From positions 1,401 to 50,744 of the forward strand of contig DBYS01000001.1 of assembly GCA_002310195.1 (NCBI GenBank): DNA of 49,344 nucleotides, given 5' to 3'. The notes below the pieces were generated by a model. It saw only the letters and a list, made by a program, of their open reading frames with translations, was not told where the DNA came from and did not search any database. Shown here piece after piece: positions 42,225 to 49,344 of the stretch (positions within the stretch are counted from its first letter, which is position 1; every line of letters starts with the position of its first letter). Source of the stretch: Bacteroidales bacterium UBA1180 (GTDB taxonomy: Bacteria; Bacteroidota; Bacteroidia; Bacteroidales; Paludibacteraceae). Made by a program: the position numbers and the translations under genes.

Positions 42225-44366
42225 TTAGATGATTCGTACTGCATCCAGATTTTTCTCAAGCTCATTTTTTCTTTTCAGTAGTTTAACATATTCTCCATTA
42301 TGCTCTTTCCAATCGTTCAGTTGTTCCTTCTCAATCTTGTGCTTGGAAATAATGGGAGAGAAGATGTACATGTCCTTGATACGAAGAAGCAATATTACAA
42401 GCGAGATTATTGAAACTCCGCTTAGCACATGTCCATACGCCCCGAAGTCATAGTTCGGATGCACGCAATGGAAGACTGTTAGTGCAATAGCAGATAGAAT
42501 AAACAAGGAGCAAACGACTTCAATAAATATAAAGAGCCAGTACTTACAATATGACACCGAATCTTGCGCCTGTTGGTCCAATTCCCGTAGACGGTCTTGT
42601 ACTTCATTAAGTCGCGCTTGGAATTCGGCCTCCTTGTCTCTTCGTGCTAATTCTTTTCGGAATTCCTGATTTTGTTTTTCAAGTTTCTTTAGAGCTGCCA
42701 ACTGCTCCTTGGAAGCGGCTTGTATGTTCTGGCTGTTCTCTAACTGGCCGGTTACTTTTTCGATCTCGGCGAGCAGTTCTTTGTTGCGTTCAGACTCTCT
42801 CTTCTCGGCTTCTGTCCGCCTTTTCTGTTCAGCGCGTGCGATGTCAATCACTTGCTTAGCAAACTGAAGTGCTTCTTCGGTAGCGATGCCCTCGCGTTCC
42901 TTATCTGCAAGTGTCTCCAGCCCGCTGAGGACCTTGTTTGAGCGATAGACGAGGGACTGATACATTGCCTCCCAGTCATTATCATCAGTCAAGCATGACG
43001 AATAATGAGAATAGAACGTCTTCAGCTTTCGCTTGACGGCCATTTGGTTAAGTGCTATACTCCGTGAGATCATTTCCGTCAGTGCCGAAACTTTCAGGCT
43101 ACTACTCTGAGTGCTATGCAACCATAGGTTCATCACCACCTGCCCGGGAGTGATGACAGATGTAGCTTTGACTTCCGGACGACAGAAATCTGCCAGATCG
43201 CTGTTGGTGGTTACAAAATATGCATCATATTTTTCAGCAAGACCGTAATTGCTGTTTTTATTACTTACGAAATCTGCCATAAAGACATCATGTATCTCTC
43301 GGAACACATCGTCAGATGAAGAATCCCGTTGCAGATATAGGTCTTTAACCTTGAAGTTATTGCGATACTTGCTTATATAGCCCTCAATCTCGTTATCGCT
43401 TACGGATGGTGAAACGATCACTTGGTAGTCATCTTCCAGAACCTGCTGTAAATGAGTTCGCAGATGCAATATATCTGATAGCTTCAGTTGCCGCCGCACA
43501 TACGCACTCGCCATTTCCGAATCCGTTCGCGGTCCTTGCTCTTTCTCGACCGCGGTAAGCACGTTTTTGATTTCACGAATAGTCATCGGATGAACTTTTA
43601 GCGTGCATCCTGCTTCCTTGACGATGCGCAGCATGTCATGAACCGAATCATGACTTTCGACTGAACTTAAGTCAAGGAGAGCAAATACCAATGCGGAATC
43701 CAAATAGTATGAGACATTCTTTTCGACTTTGGTTTCGAAGTCAACATCTTTTCGGGCGAGGAATCCCGCGATAATAGATGACCATAGGATTTGTTCGACA
43801 AGCCCAAACAGATCCCCGTCGTTCTGTTGTATCCATTGGAGAAACAGTGCCATATTAGAGAACTCCTCTCCTGCGATTTCAGAAGTTTCTGTTTTTTCGA
43901 ATAGCGAAATACTTTCGTTAGAATACTCAATCAACAAATCTGAGAAGGACTTGGTTGAAATAAGATGGTTGTGCTCCAGATATTGATTAAACGCGATAGT
44001 AAGTCGTGAAAAGAGTGACTTGACTTTCTCTGCTTTACTGTCGATGTCATTCTTTACATCCGCATTCCAAACCCGATCAATCGAAAAATAGTTCTGCTTG
44101 TCGTAGAGATTAATGATTACATCGTCGTTCGTCCGACTGAGAGCAACAAGGCTTTTCTTCAACACAATCAACGGAATGGTTATTCCAAACCATTTCTCAA
44201 TCCTCTTCTGTAGCTCTGTGACGTCACCGTATTTCCTGTTTTCAGAAGACTCGATAAATATCCTCGTAATGGCATACTTGATGACGGGGAAATATATTTC
44301 CCGATACAGATTAGCATCCTTTACATCATACAGCGCGGTAATTAATGCGATGTTGCTCTTTTTCAT
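42225..44366 (-). CDS. PIN-like nuclease domain protein with coiled coil and two membrane helices
   Basis: The 713-residue protein has no signal peptide. Residues 215-400 fit a PIN fold: Asp223 (YLDSALVFALLD), Glu265 (TIREIKNVL), Asp360 or Asp365 (HDVFMADFV) and Asp390 (FVTTNSDLADF), the usual acidic quartet of metal-dependent RNases. Residues 1-200 are a helical domain without a family I know. A long coiled coil (about 510-602) is followed by membrane helices at about 608-631 and 645-662, then a cytoplasmic charged tail. It starts 21 bp after the S8 copy 2 stop and is followed by module 1. A membrane-anchored RNase effector is one reading; the call rests on sequence pattern only. Confidence 0.6.
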   Translation of the reverse strand: MKKSNIALITALYDVKDANLYREIYFPVIKYAITRIFIESSENRKYGDVTELQKRIEKWFGITIPLIVLKKSLVALSRTNDDVIINLYDKQNYFSIDRVWNADVKNDIDSKAEKVKSLFSRLTIAFNQYLEHNHLISTKSFSDLLIEYSNESISLFEKTETSEIAGEEFSNMALFLQWIQQNDGDLFGLVEQILWSSIIAGFLARKDVDFETKVEKNVSYYLDSALVFALLDLSSVESHDSVHDMLRIVKEAGCTLKVHPMTIREIKNVLTAVEKEQGPRTDSEMASAYVRRQLKLSDILHLRTHLQQVLEDDYQVIVSPSVSDNEIEGYISKYRNNFKVKDLYLQRDSSSDDVFREIHDVFMADFVSNKNSNYGLAEKYDAYFVTTNSDLADFCRPEVKATSVITPGQVVMNLWLHSTQSSSLKVSALTEMISRSIALNQMAVKRKLKTFYSHYSSCLTDDNDWEAMYQSLVYRSNKVLSGLETLADKEREGIATEEALQFAKQVIDIARAEQKRRTEAEKRESERNKELLAEIEKVTGQLENSQNIQAASKEQLAALKKLEKQNQEFRKELARRDKEAEFQARLNEVQDRLRELDQQAQDSVSYCKYWLFIFIEVVCSLFILSAIALTVFHCVHPNYDFGAYGHVLSGVSIISLVILLLRIKDMYIFSPIISKHKIEKEQLNDWKEHNGEYVKLLKRKNELEKNLDAVRII

Positions 44367-44387
44367 AATTTGAAGTTTTAAGATATT

Positions 44388-46271
44388 TTATTGTTTGATA
44401 AATTTTGCCTGCAAGGGTGTGCCGTCGGTCGTCTCTGTGCGGAGAATATACATACCTTGCGGCAGTGCAGATACATCAATATCCGTTTGAGCGTATTGCA
44501 GCACGCGTTGTCCGTTGAGGTTATAAATTTTCACCTGCGAAAGTTCGTCGGATGTATTTATGTGAAGAATAGATGCAACGGGGTTGGGAGATACAGAGAA
44601 TGCGTCAATATGCTGTTGAGCCACATCAGCATTGCCATTATTGCTATCAGCAGGATGCGTTTCTCTCTTGCGTACATACAATGGGGCAGATGAAGTTTGT
44701 GATGGTGTTTCTATTATTGCATAGAACGTAGCACCTAGCTCTACGCTGAAGCCAGATTCTAAATGTATAGCTCGAGTAGCTTTATAGGTCACATTACTAC
44801 CAGATTTCACAATAACATCTCCATACGGAACAGCATCCGTCACCGAATAGCCTGCATAAATCTCAGGATATGATTCGACAACACTTTCTCCATTTAAGTA
44901 TTGTCTATTTTGAATGTATTTATCTTTCGCGGCCAACACTGCTGAGTAAGCATCTAGCAAACCATAACCTACATATTTGTTCCATGTCCCGTTAGGATGC
45001 GCTGACGATGATGGCTGAAAAGAATATGCGCTAAGTTTTTGTGCAGTAGATTCAATAATATATCTTACTTCATCTCTTGTCAAATTCGGATTAACAGATA
45101 ACATCAGGCCTATCGTTCCTGAAACTTGAGGTGCGGCAAAAGATGTTCCACTTTCTACTCTAAATAGTGTCGTTTCAGAAGTAAGATTTAGTCCATGGAT
45201 ATCAACCCCTGGCGCGACAACACTTAAGTTGGTTCCATAATTGGAAAAAGAAGCCCTTTGATAACTCTGATTCATAGCTCCCACTGCAATAACATTAGCA
45301 TTTGAAGCGGGAAAATCTATAGACGAGGAGTTCGTATTTCCTGCAGAACAAACAACGATCACATCATTGTCAGCGGCATACTGTAATGCGCTTCTAATTG
45401 CTGTTGTATTGCTAACAGAAAGGCTTAATTGTATAATCCTCATTCCATTATCAACGGCATCAATGATTGCATCATCAACGACATCGCTTAGGGGAGAATT
45501 TAATCCCACGCAATATGGGACAAGAGACACACCTTGTGAACCATAGCCTCCTGCGATACCGCAGACTCCAAAATTATTATTTGTTTTTGCTCCAACAACA
45601 CCAGCAACGAACGTTCCATGATAATATATACCTCTTGAGTCATTTGTGCCGGAATCATAGTTCCATCCTTTGTAATCGTCAGTTAAGTTATTTCCATCAT
45701 CATCGTAATTATTTCCAGAAGCAGGATTGTTCCGATCAGTCCAATCATCTTCATATGGATTGCAAAAAATATTTTGATATGAATCCAGCCCTAACCCTAA
45801 ATCAGGATGCATCCAGTCTGTTCCAGAATCTAAAATTCCGATTTTCACATAAGGGCATCCTGTCGTTATCGTCCATGCGTCTAATGCATGGATATATGGT
45901 AAATGCCATTGAGATGCTATATGTGTGTCATTAGGCGATAAAGTGTTGTACGAGCCAACCCCATTATAATCAATACTAACAATATTATCGTCCTGTTCAA
46001 GTATGGAAACAAACGATTGTATAGTAATGTTGTTGGGGATTAAAAGATCTGCATATTTAAGTTTGTTGTTCCTAATAACTTGGTATTTATCCTGAAGTTG
46101 CTCTACGTAAACGTATTTGACAGTTATGATGTCGTTTATAGGATATTCTTTGTTACATGAAATAATGTAAAGATGATTGTTCCTTTCAATCACCTCCTGC
46201 TGAATCTTACTATTAGGAAATACATAACAAGGGATAAGCATAAATATGATAAAAATGGATAATTGTCGCAT
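44388..46271 (-). CDS. Secreted subtilisin-family (S8) protease with T9SS sorting domain, copy 2
   Basis: This 627-residue protein has a signal peptide (MRQLSIFIIFMLIPCYVFPN), a short prodomain, and an S8 domain with Asp148 (ILDSGTDW), His218 (YYHGTFVAG), oxyanion Asn312 (SAGNTN) and Ser377 (GTSFAAPQ). It ends with a 3-coathanger-stack-like segment (GFSVELGATFYAII) and a type A T9SS sorting domain (SPNPVASILHIN to LQAKFIKQ) closely matching copy 1. The insertion of Asn/Asp-rich loops (NNYDDDGNNLTDDYKG) near residue 195 is typical of T9SS-exported subtilases. A lipoprotein gene ends 2 bp upstream. The protease domains of the two copies differ clearly, so they may have different targets. Confidence 0.92.
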   Translation of the reverse strand: MRQLSIFIIFMLIPCYVFPNSKIQQEVIERNNHLYIISCNKEYPINDIITVKYVYVEQLQDKYQVIRNNKLKYADLLIPNNITIQSFVSILEQDDNIVSIDYNGVGSYNTLSPNDTHIASQWHLPYIHALDAWTITTGCPYVKIGILDSGTDWMHPDLGLGLDSYQNIFCNPYEDDWTDRNNPASGNNYDDDGNNLTDDYKGWNYDSGTNDSRGIYYHGTFVAGVVGAKTNNNFGVCGIAGGYGSQGVSLVPYCVGLNSPLSDVVDDAIIDAVDNGMRIIQLSLSVSNTTAIRSALQYAADNDVIVVCSAGNTNSSSIDFPASNANVIAVGAMNQSYQRASFSNYGTNLSVVAPGVDIHGLNLTSETTLFRVESGTSFAAPQVSGTIGLMLSVNPNLTRDEVRYIIESTAQKLSAYSFQPSSSAHPNGTWNKYVGYGLLDAYSAVLAAKDKYIQNRQYLNGESVVESYPEIYAGYSVTDAVPYGDVIVKSGSNVTYKATRAIHLESGFSVELGATFYAIIETPSQTSSAPLYVRKRETHPADSNNGNADVAQQHIDAFSVSPNPVASILHINTSDELSQVKIYNLNGQRVLQYAQTDIDVSALPQGMYILRTETTDGTPLQAKFIKQ

Positions 46272-46273
46272 AA

Positions 46274-46780
46274 TTATTTCTCTTTTGAATCAATGATTAA
46301 TTCTATATTACTTATACTTAGGGGAGATAATGAATAGACACCATAAGGGTAAAGATATCCAATTGAAGTCCAACAATCTACACATTTTTGTATGCTGACA
46401 TTGAAATAAAACATATTCCTCTCTTTACTAAAGTACAATGATGTCGCTAACAACTCATCAGATATAGATGACGTTTGTATAGAAGAATAAATAATACAGC
46501 ATTTAGAAAAATCAATTTTAGGAAAATCTATGTTATTCGGACAGATTGATTCCAAATCTCTTTCACTTTGAATGATATAGATTGGCTTATCGCTAGATGA
46601 ACTTATGTTCTGGTTTTCAAATAGTCGCAATTTTGCGTTATTGCCATTAAAGACCTCATTTAATCTATCTGTAACATCTTCGTCAAGAACGACAGGAGAA
46701 ATTATTTCACTATTTATGTTGCTCTGCGCGCATGCGACAAGCATTGTTACCATAGTTAGAATAAAAAAATTCGCTTTCAT
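46274..46780 (-). CDS. Small lipoprotein upstream of S8 protease copy 2
   Basis: The 168-residue product has a lipoprotein signal (MKANFFILTMVTMLVAC, lipid Cys17). The body contains VLDEDVTDRLNEVFNGNN and a CVDCWTSIGYLYPYGVY segment near the C-terminus with a CxxC pair. I do not recognise a family. It lies 2 bp before the S8 copy 2 start. The equivalent spacing in module 1 suggests a similar role, for example tethering or inhibition of the protease. It is separated from the fibre gene by 125 bp with no consensus promoter that I can find. Confidence 0.68.
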   Translation of the reverse strand: MKANFFILTMVTMLVACAQSNINSEIISPVVLDEDVTDRLNEVFNGNNAKLRLFENQNISSSSDKPIYIIQSERDLESICPNNIDFPKIDFSKCCIIYSSIQTSSISDELLATSLYFSKERNMFYFNVSIQKCVDCWTSIGYLYPYGVYSLSPLSISNIELIIDSKEK

Positions 46781-46905
46781 TATGCTGAGATTTTTTAAGT
46801 AAACAATAATTCATGCAAATTGACATTTTTTTTCAGATTGTGGCAAAATATAACCTACACGAAAGGATGTATTTTGGCTCATGTCACTTGTAGTTGTTAT
46901 AGCTA

Positions 46906-47811
46906 TTATCTTGCTTTCAGTTCTTCCACTTCAGCAGACAGTTCCTGAACTGCTTGGATCAGCAGAGGAATCAGTTCCACATAGTTTACGCTGAGATAGC
47001 CGGTGCCATCCTCTTCCACTAACTGAGGAAATAGTTTCTGCACGTCTTGGGCAATCAAACCGTAGTGCTCGCGTTTGAAATCAATATCGGAACTGAAATG
47101 CGGAACTTTGACTGTCACAGTATCATCTACAATGACATCTTCAACCTGTTGCCACCGGAATTGAACAGGATGCAGTTCTTTTACTTTGCTTATTGCATCT
47201 GCCTTAATCTCTGTAATGTTGGTTTTCAATCGGGCATCTGAAGTAAGAGAAGTACTTGTCGCATACATGGTCCCGTTTACACGTGTTTGTCCTTGAAAGT
47301 ATCCCGCATATCTACTTGTCAAAGCCGGTGTGGTTTCATCTTTCATACCGCACACCCCTGCTCCGTTTGAATTTCCTTCTCTCAATGTGCCATAAACTCC
47401 ATAATTTTTCCCTGTAGAACCATTTCCGGCTATACCATACACTCCGCAAGTGGAAACAGCATAACTATAGTTGGTACTTAACAAAGCGGACTCGCCTTTA
47501 ACTCCTATCGAATAACCGCCAAATCCATGAGCATAGCCATATATAGCGGTTCTCCCATAGTTGTTCGTGCCATATACAAGGGAAGAATATATTCCATATT
47601 GATTACCGGTATTATTTCCTTCTGCTGCTGCTCCATAAACGTATAATCTTGCGTTCGATTGACCATTTGAACCAATGGCAAGGTTTGATAAAGGTGCCGA
47701 ACATTTTATACCGACTTTGCCGTTATCAGTAATCTTTAATTGAGCACTCATGCGTGTGGAGAAAGTGCATGCTGCAAAAAGCAGTACACAAAGATAAATC
47801 TTGTTTTTCAT
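46906..47811 (-). CDS. Secreted S74-type fibre protein (self-cleaving chaperone domain)
   Basis: This 301-residue protein has a signal peptide (MKNKIYLCVLLFAACTFSTR), a body of repeated YGIYSS/YGVYGTL units (about 60-160) of the kind found in trimeric beta-helices, and a C-terminal S74 intramolecular chaperone domain. The dyad is Ser191 and Lys196 (SDARLK), five apart as in phage endosialidase. HYGLIAQDVQKLFPQLV and LSVNYVELIPLLIQAVQEL complete the domain and coiled coil. In phage fibres this domain trimerises the protein and then cuts itself off. It lies 33 bp after the DUF3244 gene and precedes the lipoprotein of module 2. Confidence 0.85.
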   Translation of the reverse strand: MKNKIYLCVLLFAACTFSTRMSAQLKITDNGKVGIKCSAPLSNLAIGSNGQSNARLYVYGAAAEGNNTGNQYGIYSSLVYGTNNYGRTAIYGYAHGFGGYSIGVKGESALLSTNYSYAVSTCGVYGIAGNGSTGKNYGVYGTLREGNSNGAGVCGMKDETTPALTSRYAGYFQGQTRVNGTMYATSTSLTSDARLKTNITEIKADAISKVKELHPVQFRWQQVEDVIVDDTVTVKVPHFSSDIDFKREHYGLIAQDVQKLFPQLVEEDGTGYLSVNYVELIPLLIQAVQELSAEVEELKAR

Positions 47812-47844
47812 AACCTTTTGGATTTATTTGTTAAACATAGTCGA

Positions 47845-48237
47845 TTACTGCACCTCAAATGCGCCTACGAGTGTGAGAGAACCGCTTTGGATCTCAAGGC
47901 TGTAGAAGCCAGGAACAGAGATTTGCTCGATTGTGCCACCTACGAACTGACGGTTGATAACAGGCGTGCCCAAGTCATCAAAGACGATAAGTTGCGTAGC
48001 ATTCGTGCCTGACGTGATCTCCAATGTGCTACCATCAATCGTGGCACTGAAATCACCGGGCTGAGGAGGTGTGTCGCCTTCTTGCATAGGATTACCCAAC
48101 GGGTCGTTACCAGGAAGGAAGCCAGACACTTCCATTAAAACGATTTCTACTTCATTGCCCGAGGCAAAAGTTTGTACTGCCGGAACGGCTAAAAGAAACA
48201 GGCTTACGAAAAGCCACAAAATGTTTTTTGTTTTCAT
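47845..48237 (-). CDS. Small secreted DUF3244-type protein
   Basis: The 130-residue protein has a signal peptide (MKTKNILWLFVSLFLLAVPA) and a compact beta-rich body ending in ISVPGFYSLEIQSGSLTLVG and AFEV, the terminal pattern of DUF3244 proteins that I recall as small secreted Bacteroidales proteins often beside proteases. It starts about 80 bp after a consensus promoter and is followed 33 bp later by the S74 fibre gene, so it is first in the second module. The function is unknown. Confidence 0.72.
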   Translation of the reverse strand: MKTKNILWLFVSLFLLAVPAVQTFASGNEVEIVLMEVSGFLPGNDPLGNPMQEGDTPPQPGDFSATIDGSTLEITSGTNATQLIVFDDLGTPVINRQFVGGTIEQISVPGFYSLEIQSGSLTLVGAFEVQ

Positions 48238-48287
48238 AGTGATTATTGATTAAAAAGTTAGTGATTGTTGTTGTCATCACTCACGCT

Positions 48288-48325
48288 AAAAAAAGCGCCC
48301 GAAACCGAGTTCCGATTTCGGGTGC
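48288..48325 (-). terminator. Terminator of the upstream regulator, overlapping the next promoter
   Basis: On the minus strand GCACCCGAAA (48325-48316) pairs with TTTCGGGCGC (48304-48295), and seven U residues follow (48294-48288). The hairpin overlaps the -7 box of the promoter at 48325-48356 by one base, so only transcripts read through from the regulator gene can form it. Confidence 0.65.
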
Positions 48326-48356
48326 AAAGTTACTGCTTTTTCTGCAAATGTGCAAA
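48325..48356 (-). promoter_or_regulatory. Promoter of the DUF3244-fibre-protease module
   Basis: On the minus strand TTTG (48356-48353), 20 bp, TAACTTTG (48332-48325). Consensus match, about 88 bp before the DUF3244 start. Confidence 0.78.
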
Positions 48357-48435
48357 TTTTTACTTGGGCTATTTATTTTGCATAAAGTGCATAATATCAG
48401 CCGATTAAGCAAAAAGTGACTTGGGCAAGTTGTTT

Positions 48436-49344
48436 TTAGAGGTCTTTTGTCGGGGCATCAATAGCCAAATTTATGAGAACTTGTCGTAAATTTCCGGTAG
48501 TTGTGCCGAGTTTTTGAGCAACACGGTACTTGGCTTTTCCTATACCATTTTGAGCACGTTTCAGTATATGAGATATCGTCTCGTAATCCAAATCCAATAA
48601 CACAAGTACACAAAGTCGAACTTCATATTCATTGAATTTGCCTGCTGCAGTGAGTTTGGTTACAAACATAAAGAAGGCATCATTGATATACCGACACATT
48701 TGATCAAAATCTTTCCAACACAGAGCAGCCTGTATATGTTCAGAACAACGGATAGCTTCGCTGTTTTGCTCAAAGACTGCCAAATGTTCGGCGTACAGTT
48801 GTCGCTGCTGTTGTTGCAAACGGAGTTGTTTCTGCCGCTCGCGTTCAGTTTCGGCATACAGATGTTTGCGATGACGCTTGATGCGCACAGCAGCGATCCA
48901 TGTAATGCCGCCCACAATACATAAAGATAATAAAAGTAAACCGATGTTAATATAATGAGGCTTCTTGTTACTGTCTTGCGTCAACACGTCTATAGCTTGT
49001 GCAAGTTGTATGTGAAGCGGATCAAGAATTTCTTTGTCAATATCATCGCGCTCTTCATGAAGTTGCATCTTTTCTTCCTGCCTTATTTGATTGTCATCGT
49101 ACGTCAGAATATACAGCATGTTGTATTTGTCCTGATCTGTAGCACTCGGCATAGACATAACCTGTTTGGCGTAATATATAGCTGAATCATTTTGATTCAA
49201 CGACCAATACGCTTGAGCCAGCATAACAAATCCGGAAGCGGCTTGATAACCTCGTGAATGCAATTTTATGACAGCGTGGATAACAGAATCGGGGTGCCCG
49301 ATATTTCTATATAATATTGCTTTTGTTTCCCATGTCTTGGTTAT
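48436..49344 (-). CDS. TPR-transmembrane-HTH regulator, 5' end beyond the window
   Basis: The reading frame is open from the stop at 48436 to the right edge, so at least 302 residues are present and the N-terminus is missing. TPR-like helices (YQAASGFVMLAQAYWSLNQN, DSAIYYAKQVMSM) precede one membrane segment (YINIGLLLLSLCIVGGITWI), a coiled coil (LYAETERERQKQLRLQQQ) and a C-terminal helix-turn-helix region (FNEYEVRLCVLVLLDLDYET, KRAQNGIGKAKYRVAQKLG). This is the layout of Bacteroidetes membrane-bound regulators with a periplasmic TPR sensor. By position it may control the protease modules downstream. Confidence 0.75.
   Translation of the reverse strand: MTKTWETKAILYRNIGHPDSVIHAVIKLHSRGYQAASGFVMLAQAYWSLNQNDSAIYYAKQVMSMPSATDQDKYNMLYILTYDDNQIRQEEKMQLHEERDDIDKEILDPLHIQLAQAIDVLTQDSNKKPHYINIGLLLLSLCIVGGITWIAAVRIKRHRKHLYAETERERQKQLRLQQQQRQLYAEHLAVFEQNSEAIRCSEHIQAALCWKDFDQMCRYINDAFFMFVTKLTAAGKFNEYEVRLCVLVLLDLDYETISHILKRAQNGIGKAKYRVAQKLGTTTGNLRQVLINLAIDAPTKDL

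Noticed and set aside
46781..46905. A promoter for the lipoprotein-protease pair of module 2
   Set aside because: No TTTG-N20-TAnnTTTG match is found; a near match (TATATTTTG) has the wrong spacing and no -33 partner.
41335..47811. The fibre genes as remains of a prophage
   Set aside because: No terminase, capsid, portal, tail or lysis genes lie nearby, both fibres have export signals, and each is joined to a lipoprotein and a T9SS protease.

Overview
The window comes from a chromosome of a Bacteroidales bacterium that has a type IX secretion system (T9SS). The evidence is the gene set (SusB-like GH97, PorW/SprE, FKBP lipoproteins, POT transporter, DUF3244, T9SS C-terminal sorting domains) and the promoters. 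Seven promoters of the Bacteroidetes form TTTG-N20-TAnnTTTG can be read by eye, six of them directly upstream of genes or operons and one upstream of the tRNA. I cannot name the genus. Most of the window is GC-rich housekeeping sequence; from about 38.7 kb to the right edge the DNA is visibly more AT-rich.

Layout. (1) 1-434: the start of a tyrosine recombinase runs off the left edge and sits just past the 3' end of a tRNA-Gln(CUG), which looks like one end of an element integrated at that tRNA. (2) 556-2521 (+): polyprenyl diphosphate synthase and YicC. (3) 13595-2567 (-): a long operon tsaB, porW, thioredoxin, K+/H+ antiporter, epimerase, SpmA/B-like protein, ybeY, GH97, preceded by a leader with two large hairpins. 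(4) 15520-13671 (-): prmC-recX-recO, divergent from ribD (+). (5) 16585-23340 (+): an envelope biogenesis operon of a PPIase-like lipoprotein, SurA, an OstA-like protein, a beta-barrel protein and DnaG. (6) 23341-24717 (+): a BASS-family symporter between an array of 11-bp repeats plus a vestigial truA 3' end on one side and intact truA on the other. (7) 38203-24728 (-): about 13.4 kb of closely packed genes: lipoprotein nitroreductase, dapB, lepB, wbqC-like, ilvE, POT transporter, a coiled-coil protein, rsmI, flippase, riboflavin synthase, two FKBPs, a second flippase, truA. (8) 38143-38760: a repeat-filled intergenic region. (9) 49344-38761 (-): an AT-rich accessory block.

The accessory block is the most interesting part. 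It holds two successive copies of the same three-gene order: a secreted fibre-like protein, a small lipoprotein, and a subtilisin-family (S8) protease with a T9SS sorting domain. A 713-residue protein with a PIN-like nuclease fold, a coiled coil and two membrane helices lies between them. A DUF3244 protein and a TPR-membrane-HTH regulator lie upstream. PorW, encoded about 26 kb away, belongs to the T9SS machinery that would export the proteases.

A second theme is short tandem repeats. A heptamer family (TGATTGC or its complement) occurs at four separate loci, two of them inside coding sequence, and arrays with an 11-bp period occur in two intergenic regions. Three intergenic hairpins share the core GCCA-N4-TGGC with different but complementary outer arms.
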